Positions 16,814 through 24,860 of a stretch of DNA of 64,000 nucleotides are shown piece by piece. Position numbers and translations under genes: made by a program. The stretch's first letter is position 1. The number at the start of each line of letters is the position of its first letter. Source of the DNA: RYN-230 sp963713815 (GTDB lineage: Bacteria; Actinomycetota; Actinomycetes; Streptosporangiales; Streptosporangiaceae); NCBI GenBank assembly GCA_963713815.1, contig CAVQNH010000026.1, positions 1 to 64,000 on the forward strand, read 5' to 3'. The notes below the pieces were generated by a model that searched no databases, had not been told where the DNA came from, and saw only the letters and a program-made list of their open reading frames with translations.

Positions 16814-17343
16814 GAATTCCTGCTAGCCGCAATGCGGCCGGGGCGTGTGGCTGCCAGCATGACCGGATGCCCCTGCGGTGCCTCATCGTTGACGACAGCG
16901 ATGCCTTCCTCGCGACAGCGGGTGCCGTGCTGGAGCGGGACGGCGTGACCGTGGTCGGGGTGGCCTCGAGCATTGCCCAGGCGCTGCGGCAGGTCCGGGC
17001 GCTGCAGCCGGACGTTGTCCTGGCTGACATCGGGCTGGGCGAGGAGAGCGGCTTTGACCTGGCCCGGCTGGTGCGGGATGAAGACAGAGGCCCTGCGGTG
17101 ATCTTGATCTCGGCGCGGGATGAAGCGGATTATGCCGAGCTGATCGCCGCGAGCCCGGCGGCCGGGTTCCTGGCCAAGGCGGACCTGTCGGCCGGAGCGA
17201 TCGCCCGGCTCCTCGGCCACACCCCGTGAACCGCGGGCCAGGGCGGTAAGCGCCCTCCCCGCCCAGGGGTCCGATAGCTGAACTACAGATTCTGGCCACG
17301 CGGGAAGCTGGCTCACCAGAGCAGTTGCAGCTAGCAGGAATTC
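16814..17343. repeat. Inverted repeats flanking the single-domain receiver gene
   Basis: GAATTCCTGCTAGC at 16814-16827 and its exact reverse complement GCTAGCAGGAATTC at 17330-17343 lie on either side of the gene at 16867-17229. Outside the perfect 14 bases the similarity continues imperfectly (GCAATGC at 16828-16834 against GCAGTTGCA at 17321-17329). No transposase or target duplication is seen. Confidence 0.55.
16867..17229 (+). CDS. Single-domain response regulator (receiver only)
   Basis: A 120-residue CheY-like receiver without output domain. Acid pair DD at residues about 9-10 (LIVDDSD), phospho-acceptor Asp in VVLADIGLGE (about 54), Ser in VILISARDE, Lys in GFLAKADL (about 103). It may act as a phosphate sink or as a partner for another protein. 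The gene sits between a pair of 14-bp perfect inverted repeats (16814-16827, 17330-17343), which could mean that it moved as a unit. Confidence 0.88.
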   Translation: MPLRCLIVDDSDAFLATAGAVLERDGVTVVGVASSIAQALRQVRALQPDVVLADIGLGEESGFDLARLVRDEDRGPAVILISARDEADYAELIAASPAAGFLAKADLSAGAIARLLGHTP

Positions 17344-17658
17344 GGCTGGTAAGGCTAGCCGGGAGCATGAATGACCGCTGGCCACGATGCCGGCACAGCG
17401 GCATGCGCGGAATCGTTGAAGGCGCCGAAGAACCCCGGAGCAAGGGAACAGGAGAACGTGGATGGCGGGCGTCATCACGGGCGAGCCGCAATCCGGAGTA
17501 CATCCTGTCCTCGGCAATGGCGTCCGCGCCGGTCAGGACTGACCAGATCAGACCACGACCGACGGGGGGAGGGCCCGGCGCCCGGATGGCCGCCGGGCCC
17601 TCATCAATGAGCGAGAACGCAGCGCGTGGGGTGCGCGCCCGCGAGGAGGAAAGGCGGC
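17230..17658. other. Intergenic region with two hairpins
   Basis: No supported gene in 429 bp. AGGGCG (17240-17245) pairs with CGCCCT (17251-17256) just after the receiver gene, a likely terminator. GGGCCCGGCG (17571-17580) pairs perfectly with CGCCGGGCCC (17591-17600) upstream of the WhiB gene. The right-hand copy of the inverted repeat (17330-17343) also lies here. Confidence 0.45.
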
Positions 17659-17952
17659 GTGATCCTGATGAGTGACACCAGCCAAGGCCTTCTCCAGCGA
17701 CAACGGGACGCCGAGGACACGGACTGGCGTGACGACGCTGCCTGCCGCGACGCAGATCCCGACCTGTTCTTTCCCATTGGCACAGCGGGGGAGTCGCTGC
17801 TGCAGATCGATGAAGCCAAGCAGATATGCCAGGCCTGCCCGGTGTGCGGACCGTGCCTGCGGTGGGCGGTGCACAGCGGCTCTGCTGGTGTCTGGGGCGG
17901 AACGACCGAGGACGAGCGGCGCATCCTCAGGCGCCAGATCACAGTGCGGTAG
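17659..17952 (+). CDS. WhiB-like iron-sulfur transcription factor
   Basis: A 97-residue Wbl protein, actinobacteria-specific. Four cluster cysteines: WRDDAAC (first), then CQACPVCGPC (second to fourth) in the usual C-x(n)-C-x2-C-x5-C pattern, plus the beta-turn GVWGGTTEDERR that precedes the basic DNA-binding tail (RILRRQ). It binds a 4Fe-4S cluster and senses oxygen/NO or regulates with sigma factors. I chose GTG 17659 because AGGAGG lies 9 bases upstream; ATG 17668 would give a slightly shorter protein. Most like WhiB1/WhiB2-size proteins; which paralogue is not clear. Confidence 0.92.
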   Translation: MILMSDTSQGLLQRQRDAEDTDWRDDAACRDADPDLFFPIGTAGESLLQIDEAKQICQACPVCGPCLRWAVHSGSAGVWGGTTEDERRILRRQITVR

Positions 17953-18009
17953 AGCCAGACGAGTGCTGGCGGGAACGGATGGCCAGCGGGCACTGGGACG
18001 GCCAGGGCA

Positions 18010-19107
18010 TCACGGCAGCGTGCGCTCGGTCACGAGTTCGCGGACGCGCGGGATGACTTGGGTGCCGTAGAGCTCGATATTGGTCATCAGGGCTTCATGT
18101 GAGAGGCCTCCCATGCCGTATTTCAGGTCGAAGCGGTTCGCGCCGAGAGCGGTGAGGTTCGCCGCGATTTTCCTGGCGACGGTTTCCGGCGATCCGACGT
18201 AGAGCGCTCCGTGCGGCCCGACCTCACGCACAAAGGACTGCCTGGTCGGGATCGCGAACCCGCGGATCTGGCTGTACCGGCGGATGACCTCCAGGTAGCG
18301 CGGCCAGAACTCGTCGAGGGCCTGTTCGTCAGTGGCAGCGACATGTCCCGGCGAGTGCACGCCGACCGGCAGGGGGGCTCGCCCGAAGCGTTCCAGGGCC
18401 TGCCGGAACAGCTCGGAGAAGGGGGCGAAACGCGCCGGGGATCCGCCGATGATCGCGAGCATCAGCGAGAACCCGTAGCGTGCGGCGCGGATGACCGATT
18501 GCGGGCTTCCGCCGACGCCGATCCACGCCGGGAACGGCCCGGATTCGGTGTGCGGCACGACATCCTGGTCGTGCAGCGACGCGCGGGTCTTGCCCTGCCA
18601 GGTGACTGGCCCGCCCTTGAGGAGCTCGGCGAACAGTTCCGTTTTCTCCTCGAACAGGTCGTCGTAGTCGGCCAGGTCGTAACCGAAGAGCGGGAACGAG
18701 TCGATGCTGGAACCTCGGCCGAGGATGACTTCGGCCCGCCCGCCGGAGATCGCGTTGAGCGTGGAGAAACGCTGAAACACCCGGACCGGATCGTCGGAGC
18801 TGAGCACCGTGACGGCCGACCCGAGGCGGATGCGGGACGTGCGCGCGGCGATGGCGCCGAGCACCACGTCGGCAGCCGGCATCGGGAAGTCATCGGTGTG
18901 GTGCTCGCCGATGCCGAAGAAGTCCACGCCGACCTGGTCGGCCAGGACTCCCTGCTCGACGACGTTGCGGATCGTCTGGGCATGCGACAGCGGGCGGTCG
19001 TTCCGGTCGTGAGTGACGTCGCCGAAGGTGTCGAGGCCGAGGACCAGCGGGAACGGCGCGGGCTTGGCTGCGGAGGATGTCACGGCATCCGAAGGTGCTG
19101 TGGTCAC
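18010..19107 (-). CDS. LLM class flavin-dependent oxidoreductase
   Basis: Luciferase-like monooxygenase fold, 365 residues, using FMN or F420. Typical blocks: PLVLGLDTFGD (start), VDFFGIGEHHTDDF (about 60-73), TSRIRLGSAVTVLSSDDPVRVFQ (about 90-112), GRAEVILGRGSSIDSFPLFGYD and the later WIGVGGSPQSV. The set places it in the LLM group with oxidoreductases of unknown substrate. It follows the F420-reductase-like gene by 47 bp on the same strand, so the pair may form an F420 redox unit. GTG 19107 has AGAGAAGG upstream. Confidence 0.9.
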   Translation of the reverse strand: MTTAPSDAVTSSAAKPAPFPLVLGLDTFGDVTHDRNDRPLSHAQTIRNVVEQGVLADQVGVDFFGIGEHHTDDFPMPAADVVLGAIAARTSRIRLGSAVTVLSSDDPVRVFQRFSTLNAISGGRAEVILGRGSSIDSFPLFGYDLADYDDLFEEKTELFAELLKGGPVTWQGKTRASLHDQDVVPHTESGPFPAWIGVGGSPQSVIRAARYGFSLMLAIIGGSPARFAPFSELFRQALERFGRAPLPVGVHSPGHVAATDEQALDEFWPRYLEVIRRYSQIRGFAIPTRQSFVREVGPHGALYVGSPETVARKIAANLTALGANRFDLKYGMGGLSHEALMTNIELYGTQVIPRVRELVTERTLP

Positions 19108-19154
19108 AGCGGGCCTTCTCTCTGTGGTGGGAGTTCAGTGGGCCGGCGGTTGCC

Positions 19155-19826
19155 CTAGGCGGCCTGGGCGCGCAGGGCCAGCTCGAACTCGGCCCGGCGC
19201 AGCGATGCACCGAAGACGGGACCGCCCGGTTCGAGGAGCCGCCCGGCGCTCAGGCTGCCGAGCCGGGCGGCGTCGTAACCGATGCGCTCGATGACGTCCG
19301 CCACGGCCTCGACCGCGCCCGGATCGTCACCGGCAACGCCGAGCGCGCGGCGCCCGGGGGAGCCTGCGGGACGGCGTTCGTCGTCAAGTTCGTGGTAGCC
19401 GATGTGGTTGAGGGTCTTGACGACCGCCGACCGGGCCAGCCGGTGCTGAACGATCTCGCTGCTGCCGTAGCGCTGATCTTCGAACATCTCCTGGACCCCA
19501 TCGACAGGCGGCCAGTAGTTCATCGCGTCGACGACGAGCTTGCCGGCCACCAGGGAAGGGTCCAGCGTCGCGAACTTGTGCAGCGGGATGGCCAGCACCA
19601 CGATGTCGGCATCCCCGGCAGCATCGGCCGCCCATCGCGGGTCGGCGCCCGGCGCCAGCACCTGCGCTATCAGCGCGATTTCCGCCGGGTCGCCCGACGC
19701 CGCGATCGACACCGGGAAGCCCGCCTCGATCGCGACCCGCGCGATGACCGGGCCGACGTGCCCCGCGCCGAGCACGGCGATCCGCGGCAGCGCCGGAAAG
19801 CGATCAGATGCGCTGGACACGCTCAC
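19155..19826 (-). CDS. NADPH:F420 oxidoreductase-like (NADP-binding) protein
   Basis: A 223-residue NAD(P)-binding protein of the F420-dependent NADP reductase (Fno)/NADP oxidoreductase type. Rossmann motif AVLGAGHVG (about 14-22), then VLAIPLHKFATLD and VVDAMNYWPPVDG and VVKTLNHIGYHEL, which are Fno-like blocks. Start GTG 19826 chosen because AAGGAG sits 8 bases upstream; longer frames run into the promoter. It is the first gene of a minus-strand pair with the LLM enzyme, divergent from the MarR gene, and the two MarR-type operators lie in the shared promoter region. Confidence 0.85.
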   Translation of the reverse strand: MSVSSASDRFPALPRIAVLGAGHVGPVIARVAIEAGFPVSIAASGDPAEIALIAQVLAPGADPRWAADAAGDADIVVLAIPLHKFATLDPSLVAGKLVVDAMNYWPPVDGVQEMFEDQRYGSSEIVQHRLARSAVVKTLNHIGYHELDDERRPAGSPGRRALGVAGDDPGAVEAVADVIERIGYDAARLGSLSAGRLLEPGGPVFGASLRRAEFELALRAQAA

Positions 19827-19875
19827 TGCGGGTTCTCCTTGACGGGACGACGCGGGCCGCGGCACCGGGGTCATG

Positions 19876-19891
19876 ACTTGAACATTCAAGT
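19876..19891. promoter_or_regulatory. MarR-type operator, site 1
   Basis: ACTTGAACATTCAAGT: 7-bp arms ACTTGAA/TTCAAGT around CA. Lies between the divergent F420-reductase-like gene and the MarR gene. Confidence 0.65.
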
Positions 19892-19917
19892 TGCAAGTAC
19901 CCAAGGTATGCTCGATG

Positions 19918-19933
19918 ACTTGAACGGTCAAGT
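19918..19933. promoter_or_regulatory. MarR-type operator, site 2
   Basis: ACTTGAACGGTCAAGT: 6-bp arms ACTTGA/TCAAGT around ACGG. Its centre is 42 bp (four helical turns) from site 1, so two dimers could bind on the same DNA face and control both divergent genes. Confidence 0.65.
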
Positions 19934-19954
19934 GAAGGTGGTACCGTCTGCGGC

Positions 19955-20444
19955 GTGTCCCCTGAGCGAGTGGAGAGGGCCGATCAGGCCCGCTGGCTGG
20001 ACGACGAGCAGCAGGAGTCCTGGCGCGCCTTCAGCGGCATGATGCACAAGCTGCGCTGGGCCCTGGAGTGCCAGCTGCAGGAGGATGCCGGGCTGAGCTT
20101 CATTGAGTACCACGCGCTGGCCAGGCTGTCGGAAATTCCCGGCACCGTGATGCGGATGAGTGAGCTCGCCGAGGTCACCAACGCCTCACTGTCCCGGCTG
20201 TCGCACCTGATCAAGCGCCTGGAGGCGCGCGGCCTCGTCCGCCGGGAACCCGACCCCACCGACGGCCGGTACACCAATGCCATTCTGACCGAGACCGGGC
20301 TGCAGCTGCTGACCGCTAGCGCTCCCGCTCACGTGGAGAAGGTCCGCGAGCTCGTGATCGACGCCCTGAGCCCGGACCAGCTCCGCCAGCTGCGCAGCGG
20401 CATCCGAGCAGATCCAGCACCGGATCGGGCCCAGCGCCCCGTAG
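19955..20444 (+). pseudogene. MarR family regulator, one single-base frameshift near its end
   Basis: A normal MarR protein to about residue 149: SFIEYHALARLSEIPG, MRMSELAEVTNASLSRLSHLIKRLEARGLVRRE (winged helix, recognition helix around 75-90) and the wing DPTDGRYTNAILTE. The last helix is broken by one extra C at 20404/20405; without it the protein ends EQIQHRIGPSAP at a TAG (20442-20444), 162 residues, as expected for the family. As read, the frame instead runs on for another 92 arginine-rich codons into the next gene. The DNA-binding part is intact. Its own operators (19876, 19918) lie just upstream. Confidence 0.8.
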
Positions 20445-20540
20445 CCGCGCTCCGGCCGACTGGAACAGGCCCTGGCGGAGCGCGGCGTCGCCGTCGCTGG
20501 GTAGTTGGCCGTGGCCGGCATGCTCGAGGACTGGCATACT

Positions 20541-20557
20541 TACTATCACGGATAGTA
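20541..20557. promoter_or_regulatory. BlaI-type operator A (upstream of blaI)
   Basis: TACTATCACGGATAGTA, a perfect palindrome with 7-bp arms and a 3-base centre, in the gap between the MarR gene and the BlaI gene. It is one of four copies of one motif in 2.3 kb. TACTAT could also serve as a -10 box. Confidence 0.7.
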
Positions 20558-20645
20558 GGAGTGCATCGTTCAGGCCGGCGGCACGGCTCGCCGTCCAGGA
20601 CATTCCGCCGGAAACCGTCCGCGCCGGCCGTGAACCGGCGGGCTC

Positions 20646-20662
20646 TTCTATCCGTGTTAGTA
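20646..20662. promoter_or_regulatory. BlaI-type operator B (upstream of blaI)
   Basis: TTCTATCCGTGTTAGTA, differing at two positions from the reverse complement of site A; located 44 bp before the BlaI start codon, 105 bp from site A. Confidence 0.68.
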
Positions 20663-20705
20663 GGCAGCGGCGAGCGCGACGGACAACGCATGCCCGGGAG
20701 TGAAG

Positions 20706-21086
20706 ATGCGTCAGCTGGGTGAGCTGGAAGCTGTGATCATGGACAGGTTGTGGGAGTGGGGCAGGCCGGCTCTGGTCCGCGAGATGGTTGACGCCCTGCA
20801 CGATGACCGGCCACTCGCCTACACCACCGTGATGACGGTGATGGAGAACCTGTACCGCAAGGGGTGGCTGCGGCGGGAGCGGGACGGCCGCGCGTGGCGC
20901 TATGAGCCCACTGGCTCCCGTTCCGGGTACACCGCCGCGCTGATGAACGAGGCGCTGGGCACCAGCACTGACCGCCGTACCGCGCTCGCGCATTTTGTGC
21001 TCCAGATGAGTCCCCATGACGCGGCGCTGCTGCGGCAGGCCCTTGATCAGGCTGGCCGCCCTCCCGGAGCGGGCGGGGACCAGTGA
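20706..21086 (+). CDS. BlaI/MecI/CopY family repressor
   Basis: A 126-residue winged-helix repressor: MRQLGELEAVIMDRLWEWG (N-terminal helix), LVREMVDALHDDRPLAYTTVMTVMENLYRKGWL (HTH, residues about 23-55) and wing RRERDGRAWRYEPT; the C-terminal helices dimerise and contain the region cleaved by partner M56 proteases in BlaR/MecR systems. ATG 20706 is preceded by GGGAG 5 bases away. The next gene, an M56 protease, overlaps it by 4 bp, so the pair is translationally coupled. Two operator copies (20541, 20646) lie upstream, consistent with autoregulation. Confidence 0.92.
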   Translation: MRQLGELEAVIMDRLWEWGRPALVREMVDALHDDRPLAYTTVMTVMENLYRKGWLRRERDGRAWRYEPTGSRSGYTAALMNEALGTSTDRRTALAHFVLQMSPHDAALLRQALDQAGRPPGAGGDQ

Positions 21087-22030
21087 CGGTCGGGGCGGTA
21101 CTGCTGCTCTACGCGGCCTGCGTCGGCACGCTCGGATCGCGGGTGCTGGCCCGGGCCGGGTGGACGGGCCGGGCGCCGCTGCTGGCCATGGTCATCTACC
21201 TGACCGCCGCCTGGTCCGTCATCGCCGCCCTCGGGCTGGCCGGCCTGACGCTGTCGGTGCACGCGACGGCCCTGGGCGGCGGGCTGAGCCACCTCATCGG
21301 AGCTTGCGTGCTTCGGCTCCGGGCCACGTACGCTACCCCGGGCGGCGCTACGGTGGCCGGACTCGGCCTGACTCTCGCGGGTGCTGTCATGGCCCGCACC
21401 ATGGTCTCGGCCGTGACCCTGCTGCGCACGTCCGGGCGGCAGGCCTTCAGGCAGGCTCAGACTGCCCGCCTCGTCGGGACGCCCGAGCCGGCCCTGGGGG
21501 CGGTGCTGGTGGAGCATCCGCAGCCGGCGGCGTACTGCGTCGCCGGGCGGCACGCGACGGTGATCCTGACCACAGCCGCAGTCGAGGCACTGGATGCTGA
21601 TCAGCTGGCCGGGGTCCTCGCCCATGAGCGGGCTCACCTGGCCAGCCACCACCACCGCATGCGGGCCATGGCGAGGATCGCCCGCCAGGTACTTCCGTTC
21701 ATGCCGCTGATGCGGGACACGGACGCCCAGGTAACGCGGCTGGTCGAACTGCACGCCGACGATGCTGCCCTGCGGGCCAGCGGCCCGGAGTCCCTGGCCA
21801 CGGCCCTGGTTCTGCTGGCCACCGCCGTGAGCCCGGCGCCCGCCCTCGCGGCGGCGGCCACCGACACGGTGCAGCGGATTCACCGGCTGCTGGACCCCGC
21901 GCAGCCGCTCGGCCGGGGACGCCGGCACCTGCTGCGCGCCACGGCTGCGGCATTCGCCCTCACCCCGCTGCTGCTCGCGCTGGCCCCGGCCATGCTGGCC
22001 CTCGCGCTGGGGCGGGTCCCCGGCGCTTAG
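21083..22030 (+). CDS. M56 family (BlaR1-like) membrane metallopeptidase
   Basis: Likely sensor protease that inactivates the adjacent repressor. 315 residues with about four N-terminal/central membrane segments (VLLLYAACVGTLGSRVL, PLLAMVIYLTAAWSVIAALG, GATVAGLGLTLAGAVMA) and a C-terminal one (AFALTPLLLALAPAMLALAL). Zinc-binding HExxH reads HERAH in LAHERAHLASHHHR (about residues 184-197), with the third ligand in ELHADDAAL. There is no extracellular penicillin-binding sensor domain as in BlaR1, so the signal is unknown. GTG start overlaps the BlaI stop (GTGA). Confidence 0.9.
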   Translation: MTVGAVLLLYAACVGTLGSRVLARAGWTGRAPLLAMVIYLTAAWSVIAALGLAGLTLSVHATALGGGLSHLIGACVLRLRATYATPGGATVAGLGLTLAGAVMARTMVSAVTLLRTSGRQAFRQAQTARLVGTPEPALGAVLVEHPQPAAYCVAGRHATVILTTAAVEALDADQLAGVLAHERAHLASHHHRMRAMARIARQVLPFMPLMRDTDAQVTRLVELHADDAALRASGPESLATALVLLATAVSPAPALAAAATDTVQRIHRLLDPAQPLGRGRRHLLRATAAAFALTPLLLALAPAMLALALGRVPGA

Positions 22031-22046
22031 CTGAACCGTGCGCTTC

Positions 22047-22063
22047 TCCTATCCGTGTTAGTA
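22047..22063. promoter_or_regulatory. BlaI-type operator C (upstream of YceI gene)
   Basis: TCCTATCCGTGTTAGTA, fifteen of seventeen bases like the TACTATCCGTGTTAGTA consensus of the four sites, 17 bp after the M56 stop codon and 99 bp before the YceI-like gene. Confidence 0.68.
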
Positions 22064-22161
22064 GAAGGACGGCCCGAAGGGCCGCTGCCCGCAAGGCGGG
22101 CCGGATGCCGGGCCGTGGCGGCGGAGCCGCCACGGCGCCCGGCCGGCAGAGGAGAAGCAGC

Positions 22162-22710
22162 GTGGCTACAGCGGCGTACGGTAATAGCCCCGGATCCACC
22201 CGGCTCCGCGTTTTCCCTGGTAACTGGCGGGTGGACCCCGCCCGCTCGTGCGCGACCTTCAGCGCACGGGTAGCCGGTGGCCCGGTGAGGGGCCGGCTGG
22301 GCCTGGCGGGGCGGGTGTGCATCGCCCAGCCGATCGAGGACTCCGAAGCGCGCCTGACCGCGAGGACTGGCACCTTGAGTACCGGATCCGCGCTGCTGGA
22401 CCAGCTCATCACCGGGCCCGGCTTCCTGGATGCGGCCGCGTTCCCGGAGATCAGCTTCCAGGCGGAACTGCTGGTCTGCGTCCCGGCCGGATGGCGGGCC
22501 GTGGGCCAGTTCCGGGTCAAGGGGGCCGAGCACGCGCTTGCCTGCCAGCTCGATGCCGGACCCGCCGCCCGTGGCCCTGACGGGCTGCCCACCATGACCG
22601 TGACCAGCCGCTGGGCCCTCGACTCCCGCTGGGTGACCCGGCAGCGGATCCCGGCCCTCAGCCGCCGCATCGTCATGACGTGCTCGGTGGCCCTCGTGCC
22701 AGAGCTGTGA
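22162..22710 (+). CDS. YceI family protein
   Basis: A 182-residue YceI-fold (lipocalin-like) protein, expected to bind an isoprenoid or similar lipid. Core: NWRVDPARSCATFSARVAGG (strand pair, about 23-42), GRLGLAGRVCIAQPIEDSEA, AFPEISFQAELLVCVPAGWR, then MTVTSRWALDSRWVTRQRIP. No signal peptide, so cytoplasmic or membrane-associated. GTG 22162 has AGGAG 7 bases upstream. Operator C lies in its promoter region, placing it in the BlaI regulon. Confidence 0.85.
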   Translation: MATAAYGNSPGSTRLRVFPGNWRVDPARSCATFSARVAGGPVRGRLGLAGRVCIAQPIEDSEARLTARTGTLSTGSALLDQLITGPGFLDAAAFPEISFQAELLVCVPAGWRAVGQFRVKGAEHALACQLDAGPAARGPDGLPTMTVTSRWALDSRWVTRQRIPALSRRIVMTCSVALVPEL

Positions 22711-22805
22711 ACGACCGCCGGCGGGTAGGGCGGAGAGCCTCGCGCCCGCCGTAGGCGGCGGAAAAACCCTCCAGAAAACGGCCGGATCGGTGAACCGCCC
22801 ACATC

Positions 22806-22822
22806 TACTATTCGTGTTAGTA
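22806..22822. promoter_or_regulatory. BlaI-type operator D (upstream of the membrane-protein gene)
   Basis: TACTATTCGTGTTAGTA, one base from the consensus, 77 bp before ATG 22900. TACTAT is again a possible -10 element. Confidence 0.7.
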
Positions 22823-22899
22823 GTTGAAGGCAAAACCACACACCGGCCCGATCCCGGCCGCCAGGCCTGGGACCGGCGGTCTTACCCAGGAGGACACCA

Positions 22900-23388
22900 A
22901 TGCTTGATCGCATCGCCCGGTGGCAGCCGGATCAGGGCGCGGCCGTGACCGCGCGCGGAGTGGGCGCGCTCGCGCTGCTCGCGCTGGCCGTGATCCACGT
23001 CGTGGACCTGCCGGGAACCCTGGGCCCGACGCCGCTGGTCGGCCTCGGCTATCTCGGGATCGTCGTGGCGGCGGTCGTGATCGGCGGGGTGCTGATCGCT
23101 CGGCAGCACTGGCTGGCGTGGGCCGCCGCCGGCGTGGTGGCCGCGTCGGCGATGGGCGGATACGTGCTGACCCGGGCCCTGGCCGGGGGCTTCCTCGGTG
23201 ATCACGGTGACGTCGGCAACTGGCACTGCCCCCTGGGCATCGCCGCGCTCAGCGTGGAGTCAGCGCTTCTCCTCCTCGTTCTGCTGGCCGGGCTCGGCGC
23301 GTGGCAGGCACGCCTTCACGCCGCGAGGGTGGCGGCGCGGCCCCGTCCGGCCGAGGTCCGCGTGCCCGAGTACAGCCGCCCAGGCTGA
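22900..23388 (+). CDS. Four-TM membrane protein of unknown function
   Basis: 162 residues with four hydrophobic segments: ARGVGALALLALAVIHVVDL (about 18-37), LVGLGYLGIVVAAVVIGGVL (about 46-65), WLAWAAAGVVAASAMGGYVL (about 71-90) and CPLGIAALSVESALLLLVLLAGLG (about 112-135). Between the third and fourth lie short charged loops (LGDHGDVGNWHCPLG). The tail is basic and proline-rich. I do not recognise the family. ATG 22900 has CCAGGAGG upstream, and operator D precedes it, so it is probably the first gene of the regulon's second transcript. Confidence 0.75.
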   Translation: MLDRIARWQPDQGAAVTARGVGALALLALAVIHVVDLPGTLGPTPLVGLGYLGIVVAAVVIGGVLIARQHWLAWAAAGVVAASAMGGYVLTRALAGGFLGDHGDVGNWHCPLGIAALSVESALLLLVLLAGLGAWQARLHAARVAARPRPAEVRVPEYSRPG

Positions 23389-23488
23389 TCAGCCCCGGCC
23401 GGGCCGGCGGGCAGGCCCCGTCCGGCCCGGCTGGCCCTCGTCCAGACCCAGCGTGCCCGGCGTACCGCCGGGACGAAGGAGCACTTCG

Positions 23489-24795
23489 ATGCGCATGTTC
23501 CCGCCTGGCCCGGGAGGCCAGGCCCATACGGCCCCGTGGCGGCGCTGGCTGCTGCCGGTGGCCCTGGCCGCCGGCTTCATCGTCCTGCTCGCCGTCCCGC
23601 ACGGCGTCGCGGCCTCCGGCGTGAGGCTGACCTACAGCCGGTTCACCACGGACGTTGCCGCCGGGACGGTCCGGGCGGTGAGCATCGGCCCGGACGGGCA
23701 GGTGACCGGCCAGCTCGCCAGCGGCCGGCCGTTCAGCACCACCATCCCGGCCGCGCTGGGCGGCAACGGCCTGGGCGGCCAGCTGGCCGCCCACCACGTC
23801 CAGGTCAGCGCCGCCGCTGCATCCTCGTCGCTGGCGTCGGTGCTGCCCGGGCTGGTGCTGCCGCTGCTGCTCGTCGGCGGCCTGCTCTACCTGGGCGTGC
23901 GCAGCGTCCGTCGGCACGCGCGGATGTGGCTGGCTATCCCGAGGTCAGAAGATCAGCGTCGCGACTACTTGTTCGTCGGCGTCGGCGCGGCCCGGGTTCG
24001 TGACCCAGCAGGCCGCACCCGTGCACCCGCATCGTCTTCATCGACGAGATCGCGCCTCGCGGCCGCGGCCGCCGTCGGCGAGGTCACCGCCCCTTCGGCG
24101 GGCAGCTCCGCGGCCAGCCCGGCCAGCAGCTCGTCCGCGGCCACTCCGCCAGACGGCGGCCACCGTGCGCACCCTTACTGCGGCCGTTGCCGCCAGCCCG
24201 TGACCGTGCTCGGCCCGCGGGCACGGCCTGCCGCTGAACTGGCCACCGGCTCGCACCGCCACCTGGTCGCTTGTCCCGGAAGCCGGCACAGCTGGGGCCG
24301 CCGCTGACGCCGGCGAGCGCCGACCGGGAAAGCTACCTGGCCGACACGCTCGCCGTGCGCCTCGGCGGCCGTGCCGCCGAGCGGCTGGTCTGCGGGGAGG
24401 CATCCACTGGCGCCGCCGATGACCTTGCCTCCGCCACGGCCCTGGCGACCCAGATGATCACGTATTACGGCCTCAGCCGGACCCTGGGGCCGGTCAGCTA
24501 CAGCGATCCCGCCGCCACCCCGGCGGCCCCCACCACCCAGCGTGGCTGGTCCGAGCGCACCCAGCAGCTGATCGACGAGGAAGTGGCGGCCCTGCTGGCC
24601 AGCGCTGAGAGCCGGGCCCGGGAACTGCTCGAGCGGCACGAGGAAGCCCTCAGGCAGCTCACCATCGCCCTTCTGGATCAGGAAACGGTCAGCGGCGAGC
24701 AGGTGAGGGACCTTGTCCAGGCCGCGGATCTGGCTCAGGGACACCCGGCGGGAACGGTCCCCGCCGCCCCGTCTGGCGGTGGTCCCGGTTACTGA
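23489..24795 (+). pseudogene. ftsH: ftsH relic: outer parts kept, ATPase core and zinc site lost
   Basis: Recognisable pieces of the AAA+ membrane protease FtsH in order: TM1 (LLPVALAAGFIVLLAVP), the extracytoplasmic domain (LTYSRFTTDVAAGTVRAVSI), TM2 (GLVLPLLLVGGLLYLGV), a scrap FVGVGAARVRD of the AAA domain, a scrap IVFIDEI (Walker B, different frame at 24031), then the M41 C-terminal half ADRESYLADTLAVRLGGRAA ... EASTGAADDL ... QLIDEEVAALL. The Walker A region, the SRH arginine fingers and the HEAGH zinc site are absent. Start ATG 23489 follows AAGGAG by 7 bases. Between the pieces, one frame reads YCGRCRQPV, a possible CxxC fragment. Read as a decayed gene or a misassembled one; it cannot code for an active FtsH. 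Confidence 0.75.
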
Positions 24796-24860
24796 GACGA
24801 TTCCCGGTTCGACAAGCAGCCGGCTGACGCCAGCTGGCCCGCACCTTAAGACAGGCGGAT

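Noticed and set aside
20445..20722. Arginine-rich C-terminal tail of the MarR frame
   Set aside because: One base insertion explains it. The corrected protein ends at 20444, and the tail contains BlaI operators A and B.
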